Source: Bacteroidales bacterium (GTDB lineage Bacteria; Bacteroidota; Bacteroidia; Bacteroidales; UBA7960). Taken from it: 9,425 nt of DNA. The notes under the pieces were generated by a model, which had not been told where the DNA came from, searched no databases, and saw only the letters and a list, made by a program, of their open reading frames with translations. Made by a program: the position numbers and the translations under genes. The DNA is taken from positions 1-9,425 of the forward strand of contig PWHO01000158.1 in NCBI GenBank assembly GCA_003555385.1, read 5' to 3'. Positions 1 through 5,247 of this stretch are shown here, piece after piece; position 1 is the stretch's first letter, and the number at the start of each line of letters is the position of its first letter.

Positions 1-99
1 TGACAGCCGGACCTTACGGTAAAGTTCCTCCTCCGGCTCAGTGATTTCCCAGATTCCCAGGCGGGCGTCCGGGGTTTCTTTTGTCAGAAATAGCCCCAT
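1..99 (-). CDS. Probable 4'-phosphopantetheinyl transferase superfamily protein, N-terminal fragment
   Basis: The minus strand reads 33 codons from an ATG at 99-97 to the window edge, so only the N-terminus is visible and the rest lies outside the window. The peptide begins MGLFLTKETPDARLGIWEIT and continues with an acidic PEEELYRKV segment. That opening (a short strand, a TPD turn, an xIWxIxEsxEEL segment) resembles the start of Bacteroidota Sfp-type transferases, which move the phosphopantetheine arm of CoA onto carrier proteins. The catalytic Mg2+-binding motifs lie further along and cannot be checked. The start is constrained because an in-frame stop (TAA, minus strand 108-106) lies just upstream. 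The identification rests on recall of family N-termini only, so another protein remains possible. Confidence 0.5.
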   Translation of the reverse strand, partial: MGLFLTKETPDARLGIWEITEPEEELYRKVRLS

Positions 100-335
100 T
101 GTAAATTACCTTCAGCGGTTACTTGTTTGCGGTTTCGGCTGTAATACAACAGGCGACCAATCCCGTGCGGATGCAATCAGCCGTTGCTTGTGCCTGCAGC
201 TGCAATACAACCCTATCCTGCAAAAATAAGAATATAAAAAGAAAAATCACAGTGAAGTCAGATGCTTCGGGAAACGTCGCTGCCTGGTTGATTATCGTGG
301 ACCTGGCTGGATTGGGGCAAGTGGTGGTGCGTTGC
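100..335. other. Intergenic region between Rieske-like lipoprotein gene and transferase fragment
   Basis: This is 236 bases between two minus-strand genes. On the minus strand it holds one TAnnTTTG box (listed separately) about 120 bases upstream of the transferase start, and a 15-base imperfect direct repeat (136-150 and 197-211). I found no convincing terminator for the upstream lipoprotein gene: only a very short TCAC/GTGA stem before a T-rich run near 240-253. Open frames exist on both strands but have low-complexity or atypical composition and no recognisable motif. Confidence 0.5.
221..228 (-). promoter_or_regulatory. Candidate Bacteroidota -7 promoter box for the transferase gene
   Basis: Read on the minus strand the sequence is TATTTTTG, an exact match to TAnnTTTG. 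It would place a transcript start near 214-217 and leave a leader of about 115 bases before the ATG at 99. No clear TTTG -33 element is seen at the usual distance; the region there is only T-rich. Short AT-rich boxes occur by chance, so this is tentative. Confidence 0.35.
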
Positions 336-788
336 TTAATTTGTGATCCTGAGCCTGTTGGTATGCGGATCAAAGGAGGTGCGGTATTGCCTGAGGGGAA
401 AGCGCGAAGGTCCTTCCACCACAGACCCGTCGGTTAAAATAAACCGTGATTCACAAGCCGGGGCAAAGGCAAGTACCGGGTTGTCTTCGTCTATACTGGC
501 GATGCAATTGTGGGGGTCGCAGGGGCAGGCTCTGTCGTAAGCCCTGAACTCATCAGTGGAGAGTCTGTAGACAATGATTCCCTGGTAACCTGCACTGCCT
601 CCGAGATCATCTCTTGAGAACTGGGCGGATAAGCCGGGGGCGCTCAGGTTGTAATGAATTACATTGAACGATACAGACACACGTACATAGGGTACGGGGT
701 GTTCCCTGTCTTTGTCGCAGCCCTGGAACACTAAGGTAACGGCCATGGCCATTGCCATAATCGTCAGCACCCGTAACAATCCGGTCAT
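336..788 (-). CDS. Small lipoprotein with degenerate Rieske-type domain
   Basis: This is a 150-residue protein. Residues 1-23 form a hydrophobic signal peptide ending LVFQG, followed by Cys24, which fits a lipobox; the charged DKDRE stretch after the Cys resembles signals for surface export in Bacteroidota. The C-terminal half (about 60-145) has a Rieske-like layout: YDRACPC around residues 84-90, PACESRF at 110-116, then LTDGSVVEGPSRFPLRQY. A true Rieske [2Fe-2S] site needs Cys-x-His and Cys-x-x-His. Here the expected His positions are Cys90 and Arg115, so a standard cluster is unlikely; Cys88, Cys90, Cys95 and Cys112 remain. The frame stays open upstream to an ATG at 908, but that would add 40 proline-rich residues before the signal peptide, so I chose the ATG at 788. 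The role is unknown: possibly a structural relic or an unusual metal or redox protein. Confidence 0.7.
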   Translation of the reverse strand: MTGLLRVLTIMAMAMAVTLVFQGCDKDREHPVPYVRVSVSFNVIHYNLSAPGLSAQFSRDDLGGSAGYQGIIVYRLSTDEFRAYDRACPCDPHNCIASIDEDNPVLAFAPACESRFILTDGSVVEGPSRFPLRQYRTSFDPHTNRLRITN

Positions 789-962
789 TGCCCCCAATAA
801 CGGATAACCAGTAAGGCGGATGATTGGGTTTCCCGGGGGACAGGGGGAGGGTGGCAGCAACCCGGCCACTGCCTTCATGAGACCAGTGAATAATAATCTT
901 ATTTTCATGGAAGTGTATGGTTCTCCCTGTTATTGATTCTCCTCTTTTATAGAAAAGAAACG

Positions 963-970
963 CAAATTTA
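963..970 (-). promoter_or_regulatory. Candidate -7 box for the Rieske-like lipoprotein gene
   Basis: The minus strand reads TAAATTTG, an exact TAnnTTTG match. The transcript would start near 957, giving a leader of about 170 bases to the chosen ATG at 788 or about 50 bases to the alternative ATG at 908. This is one argument in favour of the longer protein. No good -33 TTTG is visible. Confidence 0.35.
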
Positions 971-981
971 CCAAAATTTGG

Positions 982-989
982 TATTTTTG
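982..989 (+). promoter_or_regulatory. Candidate -7 box for the charged membrane protein gene
   Basis: TATTTTTG is an exact TAnnTTTG match lying about 60 bases upstream of the ATG at 1051, a usual leader length. It is back to back with the opposing box at 963-970. No TTTG at -33 is evident. Confidence 0.35.
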
Positions 990-1050
990 TATAAATGGAG
1001 GTTAATGTGGGTGCATAAGTCCGCCTGCTGTCCGCAAATAACGTTGTTTT

Positions 1051-1692
1051 ATGGAAGAACTCATCTATATTGTACTTATCGTTGTATGGCTGCTGGTTAG
1101 CTTTTTGAAACGTAAACCCAAAAAAGGGGATCAGGCAGGTAAGCAGCAACCTTCTACCCAGGGTGAGGAAGGTGCACCGGCTGAAGAGATGGATATGGAG
1201 GATGTGCTCGAAGAGTTTTTTGGCGGGGGAAAAAAGAAAAAAGAAAAGGAAGACCAGCCTGCCAGGGAACCGGTGTATGAAACCAGAGAAAGGTCTGACC
1301 GGCCTGAAAAGGAAGAAAAAGGCAGGTGGGATGACACCCGCCGGGAGCGGGAGTCGCCCTTCAGGGAGAGAGAGTCAGCTGACCGGAAACATGAGTCACC
1401 GGGCTGGGAGCAATATGAAAGCCGGGATGAGTCTTCCCGGAAGGATTATGAAGGGTATGAAGGGGCTTCGGCTGAGGCGCCGAAAATCGAAGATGAGGCC
1501 GCTTCTGCCGCTTCTGTGGAAAAGGTGCAAACCATCGAAGAACTGATCCGTTCACATAAAAGGGAAGAGGCCCTGCGTATGGCCAGGGAAGAGGAGTCTG
1601 ATGCCGCTGACAGACAAAGCGAGGAAGTCCCTGATTTTGACCTTCGCCAGGCGGTCATTTTCTCGGAGATATTGAACAAAAAATATAATTGA
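1051..1692 (+). CDS. Membrane-anchored, highly charged protein of unknown function
   Basis: This is a 213-residue protein I cannot assign to a named family. Residues 4-19 form a single hydrophobic helix (IYIVLIVVWLLVSFL) followed by a basic cluster KRKPKK, which predicts an N-out, C-in inner-membrane anchor. Residues 22-190 are low-complexity and rich in Glu, Lys, Arg and Ser, probably disordered or partly helical, with a short hydrophobic patch MEDVLEEFFGGG at 49-60. The C-terminus returns to ordered sequence: TIEELIRSHKREEALRMA (161-178) and FDLRQAVIFSEILNKKY (196-212). From memory, similar tails ending in a DLRxAVIxSEILNxxY pattern recur in Bacteroidota hypothetical proteins, so the tail is probably the functional part, perhaps a docking peptide. 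The run GGGKKKKEKE is coded by A-rich DNA with a slippery heptamer. It appears to be transcribed alone, ending before the hairpin at 1761-1788. Confidence 0.75.
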   Translation: MEELIYIVLIVVWLLVSFLKRKPKKGDQAGKQQPSTQGEEGAPAEEMDMEDVLEEFFGGGKKKKEKEDQPAREPVYETRERSDRPEKEEKGRWDDTRRERESPFRERESADRKHESPGWEQYESRDESSRKDYEGYEGASAEAPKIEDEAASAASVEKVQTIEELIRSHKREEALRMAREEESDAADRQSEEVPDFDLRQAVIFSEILNKKYN

Positions 1693-1721
1693 TTTTTTAT
1701 TACTTTCTTCGAATAATTTTT

Positions 1722-1729
1722 TATCTTTG
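1722..1729 (+). promoter_or_regulatory. Candidate -7 promoter box (greA leader or small RNA)
   Basis: TATCTTTG is an exact TAnnTTTG match, preceded by T-rich sequence rather than a clean TTTG at -33. Transcription would start near 1735-1738, about 255 bases ahead of greA and about 25 bases ahead of the hairpin at 1761. Confidence 0.4.
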
Positions 1730-1760
1730 CCTTAGTTGTATAAACAAAAAAGACAATCAG

Positions 1761-1795
1761 CCTGATCCTGGGGTAGTCCATGATCAGGTGTTTTT
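1761..1795 (+). terminator. Hairpin plus T-tract, likely intrinsic terminator
   Basis: CCTGATC (1761-1767) pairs exactly with GATCAGG (1782-1788). After one C/T mismatch, TGG (1769-1771) pairs with CCA (1778-1780), leaving a six-base loop. TG and five T's follow (1791-1795). It lies about 70 bases past the stop of the charged membrane protein gene and could end that transcript. It could instead end a short RNA starting from the box at 1722-1729, or attenuate transcription into greA. Confidence 0.5.
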
Positions 1796-1823
1796 CTGTA
1801 CACCCCCTGTTTTTTATACAGGT

Positions 1824-1839
1824 ATCACAATGTGATCAC
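1824..1839. repeat. Overlapping short palindromes, operator-like
   Basis: ATCACA and TGTGAT form an inverted repeat around one central A (1824-1836), and GTGATCAC (1832-1839) is itself a perfect 8-base palindrome sharing the right arm. This arrangement can be a dimeric regulator site or a small RNA stem. It lies 154 bases upstream of greA. Short palindromes can occur by chance. Confidence 0.3.
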
Positions 1840-1992
1840 TTATAGCCTTTGTTGCACTTGGAAAAGGGTAAGTGGTTCTTTTTTTTTGCCTGTGGGGGAT
1901 AAAATGATAACTGACAATTGATGATCTGGTATTTTGCTTCCGGACAATCCGGGTTGAGCGAGATCAGATTTTTTACTTTAAGGGATAAGCTT

Positions 1993-2466
1993 ATGAACCA
2001 GGTGAAGTATTTTACTAAAGGAGGCCTTGAGAAGCTGAAAAAGGAACTCGAACAGCTGAAGTCCGTGGAGCGTCCTGCCATATCTCAGCAGATTGCTGAG
2101 GCCAGGGAGAAAGGTGACCTCTCGGAAAATGCCGAGTATGATGCAGCCAAGAATGCACAGGGGATGCTGGAGCTACGCATCTCCAAACTGGAAGAAACGC
2201 TCCGGAACGCCCGTGTGATTGACGAAAGTCAGCTTGACGAGAGTAAGGTATCCATTCTGTCAAAAGTCAAGCTGAAAAATTTGAAAAACAAAGCCGTGAT
2301 GGAGTATACCCTGGTGCCTGAAAACGAAGCCGAAATCAAGAAGGGTAAAATCTCTGTGAATTCTCCCATTGCCCGGGGCTTGTTGGGCAAAGAAGCCGGG
2401 GATGAGGTGGAGATCGAAGTACCTGCGGGTTTGATGACCTTCAAGGTAATGGACATATCCCGGTAA
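1993..2466 (+). CDS. greA: Transcription elongation factor GreA
   Basis: This is a 157-residue protein of normal GreA length. GreA enters the RNA polymerase secondary channel and stimulates cleavage of backtracked transcripts, rescuing stalled complexes. Residues 1-75 form the antiparallel coiled-coil domain, with the conserved tip GDLSENAEYDAAKNAQ at 41-56; Asp42 and Glu45 correspond to the acidic residues that help hold the catalytic Mg2+. Residues 80-157 form the FKBP-like domain, with KNLKNKAVMEYTLV and ISVNSPIARGLLGKEAGDEVEI near the end. The start at 1993 was chosen because MNQVKYFTKGGLEKLKKEL matches the usual N-terminus; the in-frame ATG at 1918 would add 25 unrelated residues. It is followed 54 bases later by a HIT-family gene on the same strand, a pairing common in Bacteroidota, so the two are probably one operon. 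Confidence 0.96.
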   Translation: MNQVKYFTKGGLEKLKKELEQLKSVERPAISQQIAEAREKGDLSENAEYDAAKNAQGMLELRISKLEETLRNARVIDESQLDESKVSILSKVKLKNLKNKAVMEYTLVPENEAEIKKGKISVNSPIARGLLGKEAGDEVEIEVPAGLMTFKVMDISR

Positions 2467-2520
2467 CCGATATATCATTATAACCGGCATTCTGCTCTTT
2501 GTAAATCAAACTCATTAGCC

Positions 2521-2919
2521 ATGGCAACTATATTCACCAAAATCATTGAAGGAGAGATTCCTTCTTATAAGATTGCCGAGGATGAGAATTTCCTGGCATT
2601 CCTGGATATTAATCCCCTGGCAAAGGGGCATACCCTGGTGATCCCCAAAAGGGAAGTGGATTATCTTTTTGAATTGGATGATGACACCTATAAAGGGCTT
2701 TGGTTATTTGCAAAAAAAGTAGCGGCCGCCCTGGACCGGACCATGACCTGTGAGCGAATTGGCGTGGCTGTGATAGGCCTTGAGGTACCCCATGCCCATA
2801 TTCACCTGGTACCGATCAACGGGGTGTATGACATCGATTTCAGCAAGGAAAAACTATCGTTGAGTGCAGATGAGTTCAAAATGATTGCGCAACGGGTCTC
2901 TGAAGCTGTGAAAGGGTGA
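2521..2919 (+). CDS. HIT-family (histidine triad) nucleotide hydrolase/transferase
   Basis: This is a 132-residue protein covering one complete HIT domain. The family hydrolyses or transfers nucleoside phosphates, typically purine phosphoramidates and AMP-lysine type compounds in the Hint branch. The triad HAHIHLV is at residues 91-97 (His91, His93, His95); by comparison with Hint proteins His93 is the nucleophile that forms the nucleotidyl intermediate. The N-terminus, with IFTKIIEGEIPSYKIAEDE then FLAFLDINPLAKGHTLVIPK (24-43), is the standard Hint substrate pocket. GLEVPHAHIHLVPI stands where many Hint proteins have a Gln (GQxVxH), a change I recall as usual in Bacteroidota. It is cytosolic with no signal peptide, probably co-transcribed with greA, and converges with ruvC across 80 bases. 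The in vivo substrate is not known. Confidence 0.93.
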   Translation: MATIFTKIIEGEIPSYKIAEDENFLAFLDINPLAKGHTLVIPKREVDYLFELDDDTYKGLWLFAKKVAAALDRTMTCERIGVAVIGLEVPHAHIHLVPINGVYDIDFSKEKLSLSADEFKMIAQRVSEAVKG

Positions 2920-2999
2920 TAAAGTCAGATAGCCCGGGGTGCCCTGCCAACCCTGTGTGCGGTGTATTGTTTACATAAGTCTTTGTGTGTCAAGACCGG
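2920..2999. other. Convergent intergenic gap between the HIT gene and ruvC
   Basis: This is 80 bases between the 3' ends of two converging genes. It contains a GC-rich patch (2931-2952) but no stem with a T-tract that I can support on either strand, so where each transcript ends is not visible. Confidence 0.4.
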
Positions 3000-3569
3000 C
3001 TATCTTTTTATCCTGCCGGGATTATCGCTGATGAATGCTTTCCATCCGGTGTAAGATTTTTCCTGATCATTTGCGGCTTTCCCTCCCTGATAATGGTGGC
3101 ATAATGCGACTCCCAGGGCGTCAGTACTGTCCAGGCTGTCAGGCATTTCCCTGATTTGCAATATCCGGCACAACATTGCGGCGACCTGTTCTTTTGAGGC
3201 ACCCCCTTTACCTGTAATGGCCATTTTAATTTTCCTCGGGGAATACTCTGCGACGGGGATGTCGCGATGCAGGGCAGCAGCGATAGCCACTCCCTGTGCG
3301 CGCCCCAGCTTGAGCATCGATTGGATGTTTTTGCCGTAAAAGGGGCTTTCGATGGCCAGCTCATCCGGGTGGTAGTGATCGATGTTGCGCAGTACTGTTT
3401 CGAATATTTTCTTCAGCTTCAGGGCGTGATTCCCGAGTTTGCCGAGATTCAGCACGTCCATGGCAATCACCTCAACCGACTTATTCTGTATGCCAATAAC
3501 ACCGAGCCCCATGTTGTTGGTGCCGGGGTCAATGCCCATTATGATTTTGTCAAAGGTCACGATGTACAA
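3000..3569 (-). CDS. ruvC: Crossover junction endodeoxyribonuclease RuvC
   Basis: RuvC is the Holliday-junction resolvase that acts with the RuvAB branch-migration motor in recombination and repair. Counting from the TTG at 3569 the protein has 189 residues and contains the RNase H-like catalytic set: Asp14 in IIMGIDPGT, Glu74 in LAIESPFYGKN, and Asp147 and Asp150 in SLDSTDALGVALCHH. QSMLKLGRAQGVAIAAAL (83-100) and SPRKIKMAITGKGGASKEQVA (110-130) are further signatures, and the end YTGWKAFISDNPGRIKR fits Bacteroidota RuvC. There is no ATG at the proper start. An in-frame stop (TAA at 3578-3576) leaves only TTG 3569 or GTG 3560. The first ATG (3539) would cut the first beta-strand just before GIDPG. 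The gene lies 25 bases after the SusD-like_2 stop on the same strand, so read-through from that gene is likely. Confidence 0.95.
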   Translation of the reverse strand: MYIVTFDKIIMGIDPGTNNMGLGVIGIQNKSVEVIAMDVLNLGKLGNHALKLKKIFETVLRNIDHYHPDELAIESPFYGKNIQSMLKLGRAQGVAIAAALHRDIPVAEYSPRKIKMAITGKGGASKEQVAAMLCRILQIREMPDSLDSTDALGVALCHHYQGGKAANDQEKSYTGWKAFISDNPGRIKR

Positions 3570-3594
3570 TGCCGGTTACGTCAGAAGCCGCTGT

Positions 3595-5004
3595 TTATTT
3601 TTTAATAGTATCCCACCATACCCTGTCATACATGGTCACTTCAGCGGGTACATTTTCTGAATTACGGGTCAGCTCATCTTCCGGATAGAGCATCCTTCTG
3701 GGAATCACATCTGAAGCCTCTTCGTATGGTGTCAGCTCCGGGTATCCTGTTCGCCTGTAATCGGCCCATGCTTCCGGGGTGTAAGCCAGTGCAATATATT
3801 TGGCTTCCATGATCTGCTTCAGCGTCACATTCTCAATATCCGCATGGGTGTTCTCCCATTCCGGATCTGTTCCTTTTACATCGTAAAATTCCAGGGATGC
3901 ACGGACGCCCTCGGAAAATGCCTGATCTGCCTGCTGCTGCTGCCCGATCCGGTAAAATACTTCAGCCTGGATAAATTTCAGTTCTGCATAGGTGATCATG
4001 GGGTAGGGGCTGTCCTCCCGGGCCACGGCATTGCCGTGGTAAGAGGCATTGTAGTTGCTTTCACCAGGTGCCGATCCCACGCGGTTGTTATTGACGTTCA
4101 GCCTTACAAGCCCTGGCAGCCGGGGATCATCTGAAGATTTGAGTATGTCTGCCAGGGCGCTGCCAACCCGTACATTCCGGATGCGTTGATTGTACGTATG
4201 GATGGGGTTCGGGTTGTTTCTCATATCAGGAAAACGGTATAACATGTTGCCCTCATTTCCCGTCATAAGATCGCTTCCGGTAAACTCATGTTGCATCAGG
4301 TCATAACTGTCATACCTGTGTGCCATGCGCAGTGTCAGCCGCATTCTGAGGGTGTTGGCGGCTTTAATCCAAAGCTGGAGATCCCCCCCGTAAATGTGGT
4401 CGGTTTCCTGATCGGGTGTGGCTCCTCCCACTTCCATGGCCCGGTAAAGATTACTCACCGCCTGCTCCAACTCATTGGTGAGTTCCATGATGATGTTCTC
4501 CTGGGAATCATAATCCGGCATCTGGTTGGCATCATGGTAATAGGCGGCATTGGTATAGGGGATGTCCCCGAATGCATCGGTCATGATGGAAAATGCGTAA
4601 GCTTTCATAACTCTTCCGATACCCTGGTATGCATAAGACCCGGCCTCTTCTCCGTTTACTATGAGGGATTCTGTGTAAGGAAAGATATAGTTATAAAAGT
4701 TGGACCAGATCTCGTTGGTATGTGCGGGGTTAAGGTTGTACCTGTCCACTCTTTCTTCCATCCCGCGAACACCTCCCAGGTGTTGCATCCAGATAGATGT
4801 ATAGCGATTCATCTGGTCCATTTGCCAGTACATTAAATTGCTCTGGCCAATGGGAAGAACTTCCTCCAGCACTTCCATAGGGTCTCTGTGGTCTTCGTCT
4901 GTCATGGTATCCAGGTCGCAGCCGGCAACCAAAAAAACCATTGCCAGGATTGCCGCAATTGTTGTCAGCCCGGATTTTGTGCGGAAAAATAATTGGTTAT
5001 TCAT
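3595..5004 (-). CDS. SusD/RagB-type nutrient-binding lipoprotein (SusD-like_2 class)
   Basis: This is a 469-residue outer-membrane lipoprotein. The signal peptide ends in the lipobox LVAGC (Cys29), followed by an acidic DLDTMTDED stretch typical of surface-exposed lipoproteins. Features of the SusD-like_2 class include FYNYIFPYTESLI (103-115), TDAFGDIPYTNA (142-153), LWIKAANTLRMRLTLRMA (211-228), ITYAELKFIQAEVFYRIG (337-354, a TPR-like helix), EAWADYRRTGYPELTP (411-426) and the near C-terminal IPRRMLYPEDELTRNSENV (434-452). These proteins cap a SusC-type TonB-dependent transporter and bind the incoming nutrient. Such genes normally follow a susC gene on the same strand. Here nothing upstream on this strand fits; instead a SusC gene diverges from it, already paired with another SusD. 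ruvC follows 25 bases downstream. The length and both ends look intact, so it is not an obvious pseudogene. The substrate is unknown. Confidence 0.93.
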   Translation of the reverse strand: MNNQLFFRTKSGLTTIAAILAMVFLVAGCDLDTMTDEDHRDPMEVLEEVLPIGQSNLMYWQMDQMNRYTSIWMQHLGGVRGMEERVDRYNLNPAHTNEIWSNFYNYIFPYTESLIVNGEEAGSYAYQGIGRVMKAYAFSIMTDAFGDIPYTNAAYYHDANQMPDYDSQENIIMELTNELEQAVSNLYRAMEVGGATPDQETDHIYGGDLQLWIKAANTLRMRLTLRMAHRYDSYDLMQHEFTGSDLMTGNEGNMLYRFPDMRNNPNPIHTYNQRIRNVRVGSALADILKSSDDPRLPGLVRLNVNNNRVGSAPGESNYNASYHGNAVAREDSPYPMITYAELKFIQAEVFYRIGQQQQADQAFSEGVRASLEFYDVKGTDPEWENTHADIENVTLKQIMEAKYIALAYTPEAWADYRRTGYPELTPYEEASDVIPRRMLYPEDELTRNSENVPAEVTMYDRVWWDTIKK

Positions 5005-5072
5005 AAAAGGTCAATTACTATGTTATCAGCATGTTAAGATTTTTGCCCGGTTGCAAAGGCATTTACATGATA

Positions 5073-5080
5073 CAAAGATA
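5073..5080 (-). promoter_or_regulatory. Candidate -7 box for the SusD-like_2 gene
   Basis: The minus strand reads TATCTTTG, an exact TAnnTTTG match. The transcript would start near 5066, giving a leader of about 60 bases. The -33 zone has no TTTG; the upstream side is taken up by the palindrome at 5102-5117. Confidence 0.45.
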
Positions 5081-5101
5081 CACCCTTTTGAAAAACGGTA
5101 T

Positions 5102-5117
5102 CCGGAAAATTTTCCGG
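5102..5117. repeat. Perfect 16-base palindrome, candidate operator
   Basis: CCGGAAAATTTTCCGG is fully self-complementary with no spacer. Its centre (5109.5) is 33 bases from the centre of the minus-strand -7 box and 29 bases from that of the plus-strand box, so it covers or abuts the -33 zone of both candidate promoters. No T-tract follows directly on either strand, and it lies between promoters rather than after a gene, so a regulator-binding site fits better than a terminator. Confidence 0.5.
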
Positions 5118-5134
5118 GCAACTTTTTGCAGGAA

Positions 5135-5142
5135 TAATTTTG
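5135..5142 (+). promoter_or_regulatory. Candidate -7 box for the SusC-SusD operon
   Basis: TAATTTTG is an exact TAnnTTTG match. TTTC at 5111-5114, at about the right spacing, matches three of the four bases of the -33 TTTG. Transcription would start near 5148, giving a leader of about 100 bases before the SusC ATG. A weaker alternative box, TAGTTTCG (5201-5208, one mismatch), lies closer to the gene. Confidence 0.4.
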
Positions 5143-5198
5143 TCTAATAATTATTGAGAAGTCAGGATTTATTTCTACATTTACTCATGGAAAATCAA

Positions 5199-5214
5199 TT
5201 TAGTTTCGACTAAA
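5199..5214 (+). repeat. TTCG-loop hairpin in the SusC leader
   Basis: TTTAGT (5199-5204) and ACTAAA (5209-5214) are perfect complements around the four-base loop TTCG. In a transcript starting near 5148 this stem would lie about 50 bases into the leader. The stem is AT-rich and only six pairs long, so its stability is modest. Confidence 0.35.
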
Positions 5215-5247
5215 GTTTAATTCACCTTTTTACTAACTAAATTTTAA
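5209..5247 (+). repeat. Imperfect 12-base direct repeat just before the SusC start
   Basis: ACTAAAGTTTAA (5209-5220) and ACTAAATTTTAA (5236-5247) match at 11 of 12 positions and begin 27 bases apart. The second copy ends five bases before the ATG at 5252 and so covers the ribosome-binding zone. AT-rich leaders of this kind are usual in Bacteroidota, which rely little on Shine-Dalgarno pairing. Confidence 0.3.

Larger units (their letters stand above)
789..1050. other. Divergent intergenic region
   Basis: This is 262 bases between the minus-strand lipoprotein gene and the plus-strand membrane protein gene. Its AT-rich centre (about 955-1000) carries opposing TAnnTTTG-type boxes (963-970 minus, 982-989 plus). 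The left part (789-908) is an open extension of the lipoprotein frame, probably untranslated leader. I see no other gene or repeat. Confidence 0.5.
1693..1992. other. 300-base intergenic region upstream of greA
   Basis: No protein gene is recognisable here. It contains, in order, a TAnnTTTG box (1722-1729), a strong hairpin with T-tract (1761-1795), a CCTGT/ACAGG stem (1806-1822), an ATCACA-A-TGTGAT palindrome (1824-1836) overlapping GTGATCAC (1832-1839), and a weak 5-bp stem (1855-1859 with 1870-1874) followed by nine T's (1879-1887). The frame of greA is open upstream to an ATG at 1918, but family alignment favours the ATG at 1993. A small RNA or an attenuating leader is possible. Confidence 0.5.

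Noticed and set aside
119..373. Minus-strand 84-codon frame overlapping the end of the Rieske-like gene
   Set aside because: It has odd composition, contains the candidate promoter box of the downstream gene, and matches nothing recognisable.
789..908. Longer N-terminus for the Rieske-like lipoprotein starting at 908
   Set aside because: It would put 40 proline-rich residues ahead of a well-formed lipoprotein signal peptide. The candidate promoter near 963-970 allows it, so it is not fully excluded.
607..1149. Long minus-strand open frame of 180 codons across the divergent intergenic region
   Set aside because: It overlaps the 5' halves of both flanking genes, covers the AT-rich promoter zone, and its translation shows no recognisable domain. 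It is best explained as an open shadow frame.
1163..1546. Overlapping +1-frame protein within the charged membrane protein gene
   Set aside because: It is a Lys/Arg-rich by-product of the biased codons of the main frame. A -1 shift at the slippery heptamer leads to a different frame that stops at 1280, so the two are not linked.
1918..1992. Upstream ATG for GreA
   Set aside because: The extra 25 residues do not resemble GreA N-termini, while the ATG at 1993 gives the standard start.
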